DNA of 64,000 bases from Clostridiales bacterium. Its GTDB lineage: Bacteria > Bacillota > Clostridia > Christensenellales > Aristaeellaceae. A program made the translations under genes and the position numbers. A model generated the notes under the pieces. The model saw nothing but the letters and a program-made list of their open reading frames with translations, had not been told where the DNA came from and did no database searches. This document shows positions 50,889 through 59,790 of this stretch, piece after piece (position 1 is the stretch's first letter; every line of letters begins with the position of its first letter). The stretch is taken from assembly GCA_004556545.1 (NCBI GenBank), contig SFGO01000005.1, positions 1 to 64,000 of the forward strand, given 5' to 3'.

Positions 50889-51618
50889 GGATGAGGATTT
50901 GATGCGAGACTATCTTGCCGCCAATCTGACGAATTTCTGCCCGGAATGGGAAACCGCCGATATTGCCTGCGACGGCGCTGAAGCGCTGGAAAAGCTGCAA
51001 AAAGAAAACTTTGACGGTGTTCTGACGGATATTCGGATGCCGGTTATGGATGGATTGGAAATGGCGCGCATTCTGCGCGAGCAAAAGAAAAATATCCCCA
51101 TTTTGATTCTTTCCGGCTATGACGAATTTGATTATGCCCGCACTGCCGTTCGGCTGAACATCTCAGACTATTTGCTCAAGCCGATCGATGAAGAGGAACT
51201 TTCCGCCGCTCTCTCCCTTATGGCGATTCAAGCCGCATCCAACCAACGGGAACAAGGAATTTCCATTTCTATGCAGGCCTCTGCCAAAAACGGGCTGGTA
51301 CAAAAAGCACAGGAATATATCTTAACCCATTATGCCGATCCGATTAGTCTGACTTCTGTAGCCGAAGAATTAGGGGTGACAGCGGCCTATCTGAGTACGG
51401 TTTTTCATCGTGAAATGGGTTCCAGCTATTCTCAAACCCTGTTACGGATACGTATGGAAAACGCCGCAGCGCTCCTTTCCGATACTCAGCTCAAGGTTCG
51501 GGAGATCGCGCAGGCTGTTGGCTTTCCTTCTGCCAAGCATTTCACCTACGTATTCGGGCAGTACTTTCATTGTTCTCCGGTAGAGTTCCGAACCAGGAAA
51601 GCGAGTATGCCATTGTAG
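50866..51618 (+). CDS. Response regulator with AraC-type DNA-binding domain, YesN type
   Basis: The 250-residue protein has a receiver domain with the acidic pair EDE (9-11), phospho-acceptor Asp55 in LTDIRMP and the LLKPID lysine (about 105). A C-terminal AraC-type double helix-turn-helix follows (about 150-245, with VAEELGVTAAYLSTVFHREMG and REIAQAVGFPSAKHFTYVF). It is shorter than many YesN proteins because the linker is brief. The start is inside the end of the kinase gene, so the two are translationally linked. The likely target is the divergent ABC/GH66 operon. Confidence 0.92.
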   Translation: MYRALIVEDEDLMRDYLAANLTNFCPEWETADIACDGAEALEKLQKENFDGVLTDIRMPVMDGLEMARILREQKKNIPILILSGYDEFDYARTAVRLNISDYLLKPIDEEELSAALSLMAIQAASNQREQGISISMQASAKNGLVQKAQEYILTHYADPISLTSVAEELGVTAAYLSTVFHREMGSSYSQTLLRIRMENAAALLSDTQLKVREIAQAVGFPSAKHFTYVFGQYFHCSPVEFRTRKASMPL

Positions 51619-51677
51619 TGCGGGGAGCGGCACGGCCATACTGTGCAACAGCTACTGCAAACAACTGCTGCAGAAGA

Positions 51678-51795
51678 AAGCCTGTCGAAAAAGCCGTATT
51701 GGCCATTGGCGCCCGCAAACATTGCTGTGCTGATTTGTGAGGAAATATGCTGCGGCACAAGGGCTAGGGATTCCGCCGCTACCGTTCCGACCGCA
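51678..51795 (+). repeat. Dispersed repeat family A, copy A3 (degenerate)
   Basis: The segment begins CCTGTCGAAAAAGCC and keeps TTGGCC, GCCCGCAAACA, AAATATGCTGCGGCACAAGGG and CTAGGGATTCCGCC in family order. The inner hairpin block and the right end (TTTTTGACACTCTG type) are missing. It lies between the response-regulator gene and the LacI promoter. Confidence 0.7.
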
Positions 51796-51817
51796 TGCTT
51801 GACAAACCTGCGCAAAA

Positions 51818-51847
51818 TTGACAAGCTATAAACAGCTATGCTACAAT
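51818..51847 (+). promoter_or_regulatory. Sigma-A type promoter of the LacI-family gene
   Basis: TTGACA (51818-51823) and TACAAT (51842-51847) are 18 bases apart, with a TG one base before the -10. The spacer contains the direct repeat AGCTAT-AAAC-AGCTAT. The leader to the ATG at 51889 is about 35 bases. Confidence 0.65.
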
Positions 51848-51888
51848 CCCTACCATCATTCATCTATCCGCCAAGGAGGGACTCCCCT

Positions 51889-52914
51889 ATGCCGACCGTT
51901 CCAGGGAAACGCGTCACGCTGCAGGATGTGGCCCGCGCTACCGGCTATACCGCCAACACTGTATCCCGGGCGCTGAAAAACAAGCCGGACATTTCCGCCG
52001 AAACATGCCGGAAAATTCAAGAAACAGCCCGAAAAATGGGGTACGTGCGCAATGAAATGGCCGGTTCTCTCCGTTCCGGGCAGACGAAAACCCTGGGCGT
52101 GATCGTTGGCGGGATGTCCAATCCATACTATGGCCGCATGACGGATGATATTCAGGACGCCGCCACAGAAGAAGGATATTCCCTGCTGATCTTCTGTTCC
52201 CGGGATGACCCGGCGCAGGAATACAAGCTGATCGAAACTGCCATCAGCCGTCAGGTGGACGGAATCCTTCTCTTTCCCTGCAGGGGCTCCCAACCCAGCA
52301 TCGACCGTCTGAAGGCCGTTGGAATCCCCTATGTGCTTATGGCGCGTTATCTAAAGAAGGGACAGGACGACTGCATTATCTGCGATGAAGAGAAAGGGGC
52401 CTATCTGGCGACGAAACATCTGCTGGAAGCCGGTCGCCGCCCCGCTTTTCTTAATAGCTACGACGTGGTTTTCAGCAGCGAACAGCGCCGGGCCGGATTT
52501 CTGCGGGCCTGCCATGAAGCCGGTCTTTCGCCGGAGCAGTGTCCCGTCGCCGTCTGTCCGGACGATGACTCCATCTGCAGGCAGCTGACGGAATGGAAAG
52601 CACAGGGCGTCAATGGTCTGTTTGTTTTCTGTGATATGGAGGCCTGGAACGCGCGCCTGCTGATGAAAAACCTCGGCTGGAAGGTTCCCGGAGATTTCGC
52701 GCTTGTCGGCTTTGACAACATTCAGGGCACATGGCATCTGCCTTCTCCCCTTTGCAGTGTGGACTACAACACCCGCGACATGGTGAAAAGCGGCATGGAC
52801 CTTCTGATGAAGAGAATCCACGGAGATCATTCCGACCCGCAGACGATCCTTTTTGAGCCGCGTCTCGTCTGCCGGGGAAGCTGCGGACGGCTTTCTCAGG
52901 AGGAGCATTTCTGA
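51889..52914 (+). CDS. LacI-family transcriptional regulator
   Basis: The 341-residue regulator has an N-terminal LacI helix-turn-helix and hinge (TLQDVARATGYTANTVSRAL, residues 10-29) and a periplasmic-binding-protein-like effector domain (GVIVGGMSNPYYGRMTDDIQ, about 65; ALVGFDNIQ, about 280). The ATG at 51889 follows AAGGAGGG; the 17 codons upstream are not LacI-like. It stands alone behind its own promoter and converges on araD-araB, with a shared terminator. Control of arabinose genes here is plausible but unproven; the operator-like palindrome at 43850 is a candidate target. Confidence 0.92.
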   Translation: MPTVPGKRVTLQDVARATGYTANTVSRALKNKPDISAETCRKIQETARKMGYVRNEMAGSLRSGQTKTLGVIVGGMSNPYYGRMTDDIQDAATEEGYSLLIFCSRDDPAQEYKLIETAISRQVDGILLFPCRGSQPSIDRLKAVGIPYVLMARYLKKGQDDCIICDEEKGAYLATKHLLEAGRRPAFLNSYDVVFSSEQRRAGFLRACHEAGLSPEQCPVAVCPDDDSICRQLTEWKAQGVNGLFVFCDMEAWNARLLMKNLGWKVPGDFALVGFDNIQGTWHLPSPLCSVDYNTRDMVKSGMDLLMKRIHGDHSDPQTILFEPRLVCRGSCGRLSQEEHF

Positions 52915-52933
52915 AAATACCCTTTATAAAAAG

Positions 52934-52972
52934 AACACCGGCGGATTCGAGATGAACTCCGCCGGTGTTTTT
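52934..52972. terminator. Bidirectional terminator between the LacI gene and araD
   Basis: AACACCGGCGGA (52934-52945) and TCCGCCGGTGTT (52958-52969) form a perfect 12-bp stem with a 12-base loop. T-rich sequence follows on the plus strand (TTTTTG) and the minus strand (CTTTTTATAAA). It serves both convergent genes. Confidence 0.9.
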
Positions 52973-52979
52973 GTAATCC

Positions 52980-53678
52980 TTATTTTTTCTGGCCGTAATA
53001 GGCGTTCGGCCCATGCTTGCGCATGAAGTGCTTATCAAGCACATGCTGCGGAGCAGGTTCGGCGTCCGGGGCGATCTGCCGGGTATAGACCGCCATTTTG
53101 GCCACCTCTTCCAGCACCACGGCGTGGTAGACCGCCTGAGCCGCATCCTTGCCCCACGTAAAGGGGCCGTGGTTGCGGCAAATGGCTCCGGGCACATGAA
53201 CCGGGTTCAGTTCCCGCTGCCGGAAGGTTTCCACGATCACCAGACCGGTATTGCGCTCGTAGTCTTCTTCTACCTCCTGCTCCGTCAGACTCCGGCAGCA
53301 GGGAACGGGGCCGTAGAAATAATCTGCGTGAGTGGTTCCATAGGCGGGAATATCCTGTCCCGCCTGCGCCCAGCCAACGGCGTAGGGGCTGTGTGTGTGA
53401 ACGATTCCGCCGATTTCCGGGAAAGCCTTGTATAGCTCCAGATGGGTTTTCGTATCGGACGAAGGATTCAGCTCGCCGTCCACGACCTTGCCGTCCAGAT
53501 CCAGCACCACCAGATCGTCCGAGGTCAGTTCGTCATAGGAAACGCCGGAGGGCTTGATGACCACCAGCCCTCTTTCGCGATCAATACCGGACACGTTGCC
53601 CCACGTATAGGTGACAAGCCCCCGGCGGGGAAGCTCCATATTGGCCTCATAAACCGCATGCTTCAGCTTTTTCAGCAT
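52980..53678 (-). CDS. araD: L-ribulose-5-phosphate 4-epimerase
   Basis: The 232-residue class II aldolase-like, metal-dependent enzyme converts L-ribulose-5-phosphate to D-xylulose-5-phosphate, the last arabinose-specific step. It has TWGNVSGIDRERGL, KPSGVSYDELT, the metal-binding IVHTHSPYAVGWAQ and HVPGAICRNHGPFTWG, all AraD-typical. It follows araB by 50 bp on the same strand. No isomerase gene (araA) lies in the window, so that step must be encoded elsewhere. Confidence 0.95.
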   Translation of the reverse strand: MLKKLKHAVYEANMELPRRGLVTYTWGNVSGIDRERGLVVIKPSGVSYDELTSDDLVVLDLDGKVVDGELNPSSDTKTHLELYKAFPEIGGIVHTHSPYAVGWAQAGQDIPAYGTTHADYFYGPVPCCRSLTEQEVEEDYERNTGLVIVETFRQRELNPVHVPGAICRNHGPFTWGKDAAQAVYHAVVLEEVAKMAVYTRQIAPDAEPAPQHVLDKHFMRKHGPNAYYGQKK

Positions 53679-53728
53679 AAATCCTTCCTTCTTTCTTAAT
53701 TATCAGCAACACTTATTGCGTGATTCCG

Positions 53729-55318
53729 TCAGACTTTCAGGGCTGTGACGGCAGCCTTCTCGGCGGCCAGTCCTTCCTCAAAGCGGCGCGCATAGGAGGC
53801 GAAGCCTTTCACATCCTCCGGATCCGGCTCGATGGTGACGCCTTCGGAATCTGCGAATACCTTGCTGGTAAGGTAGCTTTCCAGCGTCTCGCCTTCTTCG
53901 CGGCGCACCCGATAGGCGGCCAGCAGTGCCATGCCCCAGGGGCCGCCTTCTCCAGCCGTCTTCATCACGGAAACCGGCGTGTCCAGCGCTCCGGCCAGCA
54001 GCTTCTGCGCCGTGCCTGGCGTTTTGAAGAAACCGCCGTGGCCCAGCAGAGAATCCATACGCACGTTTTCACGGGCCAGAATATCCATGCCCAGCTTCAG
54101 TGTCACGATGGCGCCGTACACCAGCGAACGGGCGCAGTTGGCAAAGCTGAAGGAAGCGGCCGGCAGACGAACCAGCATGGGCCGTCCCTCTTCCATCCCG
54201 GTGATCGGCTCGCCGGAAAGATAGCTGTAGTTCAGGACGCCGCCGCAGTCCGCTTCGCCCTTCATGGCCGCGTTGAACAGCGCCGTATACACATCGCCCT
54301 TCTGCATGTCAAGCCCTGCCGCGCCGGTAAACTCATAGAGCATTTTCGCCCAGGCATTGATATCGCTGGTGCAGTTGTTGCAGTGAACCATGGCTACCGG
54401 CTTGCCGGAAGGGGTCGTCACCATGTCGATTTCCGGATAGACCCTGCTCAGGGGCTTTTCCAGCACGACCATGGCGAACACGGACGTACCGGCGGACACA
54501 TTGCCCGTGCGGACAGCCACGCTGTTTGTGGCGGCCATGCCCGTGCCCGCGTCTCCTTCCGGCGGGCAGATCGGAATTCCGGCTTCCAGCGTCCCGGTGG
54601 GATCCAGCAGCTTCGCGCCCTCTTCCGTCAGGGTTCCCGCGTCCTCGCCCGCGTTCAGCACCTTTGGAAGGATCTCCCGAAGCTTCCAGCCAAAATGCAT
54701 CGGCGCTGTTTTTTCATCGAAAGCATCCGCCATGCGGCTGTCATAATCCATCGTTTCGCTGTCAATGGGGAACATGCCGGAAGCGTCTCCTACGCCCAGC
54801 ACCTTGCGGCCCGTCAACTTCCAGTGCACATAACCGGCCAGCGTCGTCAAAAAGGCAACGTCCTTCACGTGCGCTTCCCGATTCAGAATCGCCTGATACA
54901 GATGGGCGATGCTCCAGCGCTGCGGAACGTTGAACCGGAACAGCTCCGTCAGCTCTTCGGCGGCCTGAGCCGTCATGGTATTGCGCCAGGTGCGGAAGGG
55001 CGCCAGCAGCGTTCCCTTAGCGTCGAAAGGAAGATAACCATGCATCATGGCGGAAATACCGATACCGGCAAGGCGGGTCAGCTCCACGCCATACTGTTCC
55101 TTTACATTTTTGCGCAGATCGGCGAAAGCGTCCTGAACGCCCTGCCAGACGTCCTCCATATGATAGGTCCACACGCCGTTTTCCAGCCGGTTTTCCCAAT
55201 CGTGAACGCCCATGGCCACCGGGGCGTGGGTGGAATCAATCAGCACCGCCTTGATTCGCGTGGAGCCCAGCTCGATTCCCAAACAGCACTCGCTGCAGCA
55301 AATCGTCTCTTTCGTCAT
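53729..55318 (-). CDS. araB: L-ribulokinase-type FGGY carbohydrate kinase
   Basis: The 529-residue kinase belongs to the FGGY family (phosphate-binding LGIELGSTRIKAVLID at about 13-28; later GVGDASGMFPID and GHGGFFKTPG). It sits directly upstream of araD, which makes L-ribulose the likely substrate. A relative acting on another pentulose cannot be excluded. The N-terminus CCSECC holds four cysteines within six residues just before the first strand, which I do not know from other members. The start at 55318 has AGGAGGA upstream. I see no convincing promoter for it in the 200-bp divergent gap. Confidence 0.88.
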   Translation of the reverse strand: MTKETICCSECCLGIELGSTRIKAVLIDSTHAPVAMGVHDWENRLENGVWTYHMEDVWQGVQDAFADLRKNVKEQYGVELTRLAGIGISAMMHGYLPFDAKGTLLAPFRTWRNTMTAQAAEELTELFRFNVPQRWSIAHLYQAILNREAHVKDVAFLTTLAGYVHWKLTGRKVLGVGDASGMFPIDSETMDYDSRMADAFDEKTAPMHFGWKLREILPKVLNAGEDAGTLTEEGAKLLDPTGTLEAGIPICPPEGDAGTGMAATNSVAVRTGNVSAGTSVFAMVVLEKPLSRVYPEIDMVTTPSGKPVAMVHCNNCTSDINAWAKMLYEFTGAAGLDMQKGDVYTALFNAAMKGEADCGGVLNYSYLSGEPITGMEEGRPMLVRLPAASFSFANCARSLVYGAIVTLKLGMDILARENVRMDSLLGHGGFFKTPGTAQKLLAGALDTPVSVMKTAGEGGPWGMALLAAYRVRREEGETLESYLTSKVFADSEGVTIEPDPEDVKGFASYARRFEEGLAAEKAAVTALKV

Positions 55319-55437
55319 CGTTTCATTCCTCCTGTGTCATTGATAATTCAGTTTTGTAAGAACATTCTCTATCCTCCCCGCCATTTCCTGCCTGACGGCA
55401 AAAAACGTTTTGGAAATGGGACTGACAGGATTGCTTC

Positions 55438-55466
55438 TTGCCGAAAAAACACGGCTGTGCTATACT
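55438..55466 (+). promoter_or_regulatory. Sigma-A type promoter of the first MATE gene
   Basis: TTGCCG (55438-55443) and TATACT (55461-55466) are 17 bases apart, about 50 bases before the start codon. Confidence 0.6.
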
Positions 55467-55519
55467 GACCCGCGTTGACGCTTCTTTAGGGAAGTGAGTG
55501 AAGGAAGGGGAAGGAAAGG

Positions 55520-56896
55520 ATGATGGGGATGAAGCCCTCTTTTTTTGTCAAGGATAAGGAATTTTACAAGACGCTGGTGCGTCTTTCGCTGCCTGCCGCC
55601 CTTCAGTCGCTGATTTCCCTGCTGGTGCTGATGGCGGACAACGTGATGGTTTCCCGTTTTCATGCCGAAGCGTTGGCTCCGGTTTCGCAGGCCAACAGCG
55701 TCAGCACCTTTGTGACGGCGGCTCTGTCAGGTCTGGGCGGCGGCGCGATGGTGCTGATTTCCCAATACTGGGGCAAGCGGGACACCGAATCGGTCAAGCG
55801 GGTCTTCGCAGTCACCTTCTCCGTCTGCCTGCTTTTTGCGGCGGTGATCGTTTCCGTGATCGAGCTGTTCCCCAACGCCGTTATTTCCGTTGTGCTGGAT
55901 CGTCAGGAGGCGGAGCTGACCCCTATCGCCATTTCCTATCTGCGCATCGCCTGTCTGGCCTATCTGCCGCTGGCCGTCACCAGTGCGCTGACCGGCAGCC
56001 TGAAGGGCGTGGAAGTGGTCAAAATGACGCTGTACGCCGCGATCATTTCTCTGCTGTCCAACGTCTGTTTGAACGCTTTGCTGATTTTCGGCCTGCTGGG
56101 TCTGCCTGCCATGGGCGTTCAGGGAGCCGCCATCGCTACGGTAGCGGCACGCATCATTGAGCTGGCCGTGGTATGGAACTACTGCTTCCGGGTGCAAAAG
56201 GCCATTGCCATCCGTCCGAAGGAACTGTTCCGGCATGAAGGCTGGGCGTGGCGCGACTATGCCAAATTCGGCCTGCCCGTTGGCCTGACCGACGCGCAAT
56301 GGGCGCTGGTAGGTCTTTTGAAAATGGCCATCATCGGCTATCTGGGCAAGACCATGATGAGCGCCATGAACATCACCGATACCATGATTAACCTCGGCAC
56401 CATGTTCACCTTCGCGCTGGCGGGCGGAGCCTGTGTGCTGGTGGGCAAGGCCGTCGGAGCCGGGGATTACGCCCGAGCGCGTCAGTATTCTCAGACCATT
56501 CAGGTGCTGTTTGCCTGCGTAGGCGTATGCATGTGCACCATCGTTTTCTGCCTGCGTAAGCCCTTTATTTCCCTCTACGGGCAGGAAGAAGATGTGGTCA
56601 CGCTGGCCGCGCAGATGATCGCCATCGGCGCGGTAACGCTGCTGGGCACCACCTATCACGCCTCCTGCTTTGTGGGCATCAACCGCGGCGCGGGCGACAG
56701 CCGGTTTGTCATGACGGTCGATATGATCTGCGGCTGGCTGGTAGTGCTGCCGCTGACCTGGCTGGCGGCTTTTGTCTGGAAGCTGCCGCTTCCGCTGGTT
56801 TTCCTGTGCACCCGCATCGACCAGTGCTTCAAATGGATCATCGCCATGGTGCGGCTCCGCGGAAACCGCTGGATCAAGAACGTGACCCGGCCCTAA
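55520..56896 (+). CDS. MATE family multidrug/organic-cation efflux transporter
   Basis: The 458-residue inner-membrane protein has about twelve transmembrane helices in two six-helix halves, the MATE layout. Typical stretches are LPAALQSLISLLVLMADNVM near the N-terminus and FALAGGACVLVGKAVGAGD in the second half. It would export cationic compounds with Na+ or H+ exchange; the substrate is unknown. Three in-frame ATGs (55520, 55523, 55529) follow AAGGAAAGG; the third has the best spacing. It is divergent from araB-araD. Confidence 0.9.
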   Translation: MMGMKPSFFVKDKEFYKTLVRLSLPAALQSLISLLVLMADNVMVSRFHAEALAPVSQANSVSTFVTAALSGLGGGAMVLISQYWGKRDTESVKRVFAVTFSVCLLFAAVIVSVIELFPNAVISVVLDRQEAELTPIAISYLRIACLAYLPLAVTSALTGSLKGVEVVKMTLYAAIISLLSNVCLNALLIFGLLGLPAMGVQGAAIATVAARIIELAVVWNYCFRVQKAIAIRPKELFRHEGWAWRDYAKFGLPVGLTDAQWALVGLLKMAIIGYLGKTMMSAMNITDTMINLGTMFTFALAGGACVLVGKAVGAGDYARARQYSQTIQVLFACVGVCMCTIVFCLRKPFISLYGQEEDVVTLAAQMIAIGAVTLLGTTYHASCFVGINRGAGDSRFVMTVDMICGWLVVLPLTWLAAFVWKLPLPLVFLCTRIDQCFKWIIAMVRLRGNRWIKNVTRP

Positions 56897-56919
56897 CGTC
56901 AAAGTGCAAAATATGTCCA

Positions 56920-56968
56920 CAAACTGAGCTATGAATGACTTGCGTCTTCGTAGCTCAATTTGTATAAT
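56920..56968 (+). promoter_or_regulatory. Promoter with a 12-bp inverted repeat across it
   Basis: TTGCGT (56940-56945) and TATAAT (56963-56968) are 17 bases apart. CAAACTGAGCTA (56920-56931) and TAGCTCAATTTG (56951-56962) are inverted repeats with one mismatch, separated by 19 bases. The right arm fills the spacer up to the -10. A protein bound to both arms would cover the promoter, so this is a candidate operator of the ThuA operon. Confidence 0.65.
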
Positions 56969-57050
56969 GGCGGTGAATGAAAAGGGGATATTTCAATAGT
57001 CAAAGGCCTTTGAAAGCCCCGGCATTCCAAGTATACGGGAGGTGCAGACC

Positions 57051-57770
57051 TTGATTCGTGTAACGGTATACAACGAAGGTCTTCATGAAAAAACGTCCGA
57101 ATCCGTTCGTTCCGTCTATCCGGAAGGCATTCATGGAGCGCTGAAAAAAGGAATGGAAAGCGACGAAATCAGCGTTCGCACGGTCACGCTGGACGATCTG
57201 CCCGACGGTCTGAGCCAGCAGGTGCTGGATGAAACCGACGTGCTGATCTGGTGGGGCCACATGGCTCATGAAAAAGTTCCTGACGAAGTGGTGGATCGGG
57301 TGCAGCAGTCCGTGCTGAAGGGCATGGGCGCGATTTTCCTTCACTCCGGCCATCATTCCAAGCCTTTCCGCCGCCTGATGGGAACCACCTGCAACCTGAC
57401 CTGGCGGGAGGATGCCGAGCGCGAGCTGGTATGGGTCTGCAATCCGTCTCATCCCATTGCGCAGGGCATTGGCCGCTTCATCAAGATCGACCATGTAGAA
57501 ACCTACGGCGAGCCCTTCGACATTCCCGAACCCGACCAGCTGGTCTTCATCGGCAATTACGAGGGCGGCGAGGTGTTCCGCTCCGGCTGCTGCTTCTTCC
57601 GCGGCAACGGACGTATCTTCTACTTCCAGCCCGGCCATGAGGAATTCCCCATCTATTATCAGCCGGAAATTCTTCAGGTCATCCGTAACGCCATCCATTG
57701 GGCTGCTCCCATTCGCCGCGTAGACGCGCTCGAATGCCCGCACGTAAAGAAACCCCTCGAAAACGATTAA
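57051..57770 (+). CDS. ThuA-like domain protein
   Basis: The 239-residue protein belongs to the ThuA-like (trehalose utilisation) family with a class I glutamine amidotransferase-like fold. It has RVTVYNEGLHEK at the N-terminus, DVLIWWGHMAHEKVPDEVVD, IFLHSGHHSKPFRRLMG and the C-terminal FYFQPGHEEFPIYYQPEILQ. The start is taken as TTG at 57051, eight bases after GGGAGG; a GTG at 57042 overlaps that site. It is the first gene of an operon with an oxidoreductase and a sugar isomerase, a grouping often seen in uncommon sugar or 3-keto-sugar metabolism. Its reaction is unknown. Confidence 0.88.
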   Translation: MIRVTVYNEGLHEKTSESVRSVYPEGIHGALKKGMESDEISVRTVTLDDLPDGLSQQVLDETDVLIWWGHMAHEKVPDEVVDRVQQSVLKGMGAIFLHSGHHSKPFRRLMGTTCNLTWREDAERELVWVCNPSHPIAQGIGRFIKIDHVETYGEPFDIPEPDQLVFIGNYEGGEVFRSGCCFFRGNGRIFYFQPGHEEFPIYYQPEILQVIRNAIHWAAPIRRVDALECPHVKKPLEND

Positions 57771-57793
57771 ACGACTAAAGGGAGGAAACAGAC

Positions 57794-58948
57794 ATGGCTC
57801 TTGATATGAACAACTTCAGCACCGATATGACCGAAAAAGAAGCCGTTTACAGCGATAAAAAGCTGCGCATCGGCATCATCGGCACCGGCGGAATCGCCCA
57901 CAGCCACATCCGCGCCTATCAGCATCAGCCTGACGTAGAGATCGTGGCCGCCTGCGACCTGATCCCCGGCAAGGCCGAGAAATTCCTGAAGGAATACAAC
58001 GTGGAAGCCCCCACCTTCGAAGACTACAAGCAGATGATCGACACCGTGCCCATGGACGCCGTCAGCGTGTGCGTGTACAACCGCAACCATGCCGTATGCA
58101 CCATCTATGCGTTGGAGCATGGCCTGAACGTGCTGCTGGAGAAGCCCATGACCGTCACGCTGGACGAAGCCGTGGCCATCTGCAAGGCTGAAAAGAAGAG
58201 CGGCAAGATCGTTTCCGTCGGCTTCCAGCCCCGTCTGGACGCCAACATGAAGATGATCAAGAAGATCGTCGAGTCCGGCGAACTGGGCCGCGTGTACTAC
58301 ATCCAGACCGGCGGCGGCCGCCGTCACGGCATTCCGGTCAGTTGGTCCGAAACCTTCATCGAGAACGACAAGGCCGGTATCGGCGCTGTGGGCGACATCG
58401 GCTGCTACGCGCTGGATATGGTGCTGAACGCCATCGGCTATCCCAAGCCCCTGACCGTCACCGGCCGCGCCAGCGATTTCGGCGGCAAGACTCCCGAAGC
58501 CTATGCGGCTGTCGGCAAGCCCGAATGCGCCAAGAAGTTCTCCGTGGATGACTTTGCTTCCGCTTACATCCGTCTGGACGGCGACGTGATCGTGGACTTC
58601 CGCATTTCCTGGTACATGCACATGGACACCACCGGCGACACCTTGATTCTGGGCACCAAGGGCGGCCTGCGCATTCCTTCCACCGAATGCTGGAACGGCA
58701 GCTTTGACAAGCCCATGACCCTCTACCACGACGTGGCCGGCGCTCCTGTGGAGACCACCATTCCGCTGATTGAGGACAAGAGCGACCTTTGGGACAAGAA
58801 GATCCGTTCCTTCCTGGACGCCATCATCACCGGCGGCAAGGCTCCCGTGCCCACCAGCCAGATTCTCTACAACCAGGCCATCATCGACGGCATCTTCAAG
58901 TCCAACGAGATCGGCCACGAAGTGGAGATCAACATTCCTGAAATCTGA
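57794..58948 (+). CDS. Gfo/Idh/MocA family NAD(P)-dependent oxidoreductase
   Basis: The 384-residue enzyme has an N-terminal Rossmann domain with RIGIIGTGGIAHSHIRAYQ (about 26-44), the EKPMTV motif with the catalytic lysine (about 116-121), and a C-terminal alpha/beta domain with AVGDIGCYALDMVLNAIG. Members oxidise or reduce hydroxyl groups of sugars and inositols. It lies 23 bp after the ThuA gene and 26 bp before the isomerase gene. Together with them it probably converts an uncommon sugar or polyol; the substrate is not readable. Confidence 0.92.
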   Translation: MALDMNNFSTDMTEKEAVYSDKKLRIGIIGTGGIAHSHIRAYQHQPDVEIVAACDLIPGKAEKFLKEYNVEAPTFEDYKQMIDTVPMDAVSVCVYNRNHAVCTIYALEHGLNVLLEKPMTVTLDEAVAICKAEKKSGKIVSVGFQPRLDANMKMIKKIVESGELGRVYYIQTGGGRRHGIPVSWSETFIENDKAGIGAVGDIGCYALDMVLNAIGYPKPLTVTGRASDFGGKTPEAYAAVGKPECAKKFSVDDFASAYIRLDGDVIVDFRISWYMHMDTTGDTLILGTKGGLRIPSTECWNGSFDKPMTLYHDVAGAPVETTIPLIEDKSDLWDKKIRSFLDAIITGGKAPVPTSQILYNQAIIDGIFKSNEIGHEVEINIPEI

Positions 58949-58974
58949 TCGACCTGTGAAAAGGAGAAATCGCT

Positions 58975-59790
58975 ATGAATTTTCCCATTGGTCTGCAGCT
59001 GTATTCCGTCCGTGACGATCTGGAAAAGGACTTTGAAGGAACCCTGCGCAAGGTAAAGGCGCTGGGCTATGATACGGTCGAGTTCGCCGGTCTGTTCGGC
59101 CATTCCGCCGAGGAAGTTCGCGGTCTGTGCAAGGAAATCGGCCTCGTTCCCCTGTCCGCTCACGTTCCCTTTGTGGATATGATAAACGATCCTGACGGCG
59201 TGCTGAAGGTGTATGCCGACATCGGCTGCAAATTTGTCGTGATCCCCTATCTGACCGAGGAATATCGCCCCGGCCAGCCCAAATTCCAGGAAGTGATCGA
59301 CGGCGCGAAGCTGCTGGGCGAAAAGGCCAAGGCGCTGGGCATGCAGCTATGCTATCACAACCACGACTTCGAATTTGTGAAGCTGAACGGCGAATATGCG
59401 CTGGACATCCTCTACAAGGAAGTGCCCGCCGATATTCTGGAAACCGAAGTGGACACCTGCTGGGTCAAGGTAGCCGGGGAAGACCCCAGCGCCTACCTGC
59501 GCAAATACACCGGCCGGGCTCATATCGTCCATCTGAAGGACTTTGCGGGCGAAAAGAGCGAGCATATGTACGCCCTGATCGGCATTGATGACGATAAGAA
59601 GGAAGAAGAAGCCAACAAGTTCGAATTCCGTCCCGTCGGCTATGGCAAGCAGGACTTCTCCTCCATCCTCGCGGCGGCCAAGGACGCCGGTGCGGAGTGG
59701 GTCGTTGTGGAGCAGGATCAGCCCAGCATGGGCAAAACGCCCATGGAGTGCGCCGAAATGAGCATTAACTACCTCAATTCGCTGGCCTGA
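58975..59790 (+). CDS. Sugar phosphate isomerase/epimerase (xylose isomerase-like TIM barrel)
   Basis: The 271-residue protein has the AP endonuclease 2/xylose isomerase-like barrel: IGLQLYSVRDDLEKDFEGTL at the N-terminus, YDTVEFAGLFG, LCYHNHDFEF with metal-binding His and Glu, ETEVDTCWVKVAGED and HIVHLKDF. Such proteins isomerise or epimerise keto-sugars and inosose-like compounds. AAGGAG precedes the ATG. It is the last gene of the ThuA operon and overlaps the convergent AraC gene by 22 bp. Confidence 0.92.
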   Translation: MNFPIGLQLYSVRDDLEKDFEGTLRKVKALGYDTVEFAGLFGHSAEEVRGLCKEIGLVPLSAHVPFVDMINDPDGVLKVYADIGCKFVVIPYLTEEYRPGQPKFQEVIDGAKLLGEKAKALGMQLCYHNHDFEFVKLNGEYALDILYKEVPADILETEVDTCWVKVAGEDPSAYLRKYTGRAHIVHLKDFAGEKSEHMYALIGIDDDKKEEEANKFEFRPVGYGKQDFSSILAAAKDAGAEWVVVEQDQPSMGKTPMECAEMSINYLNSLA

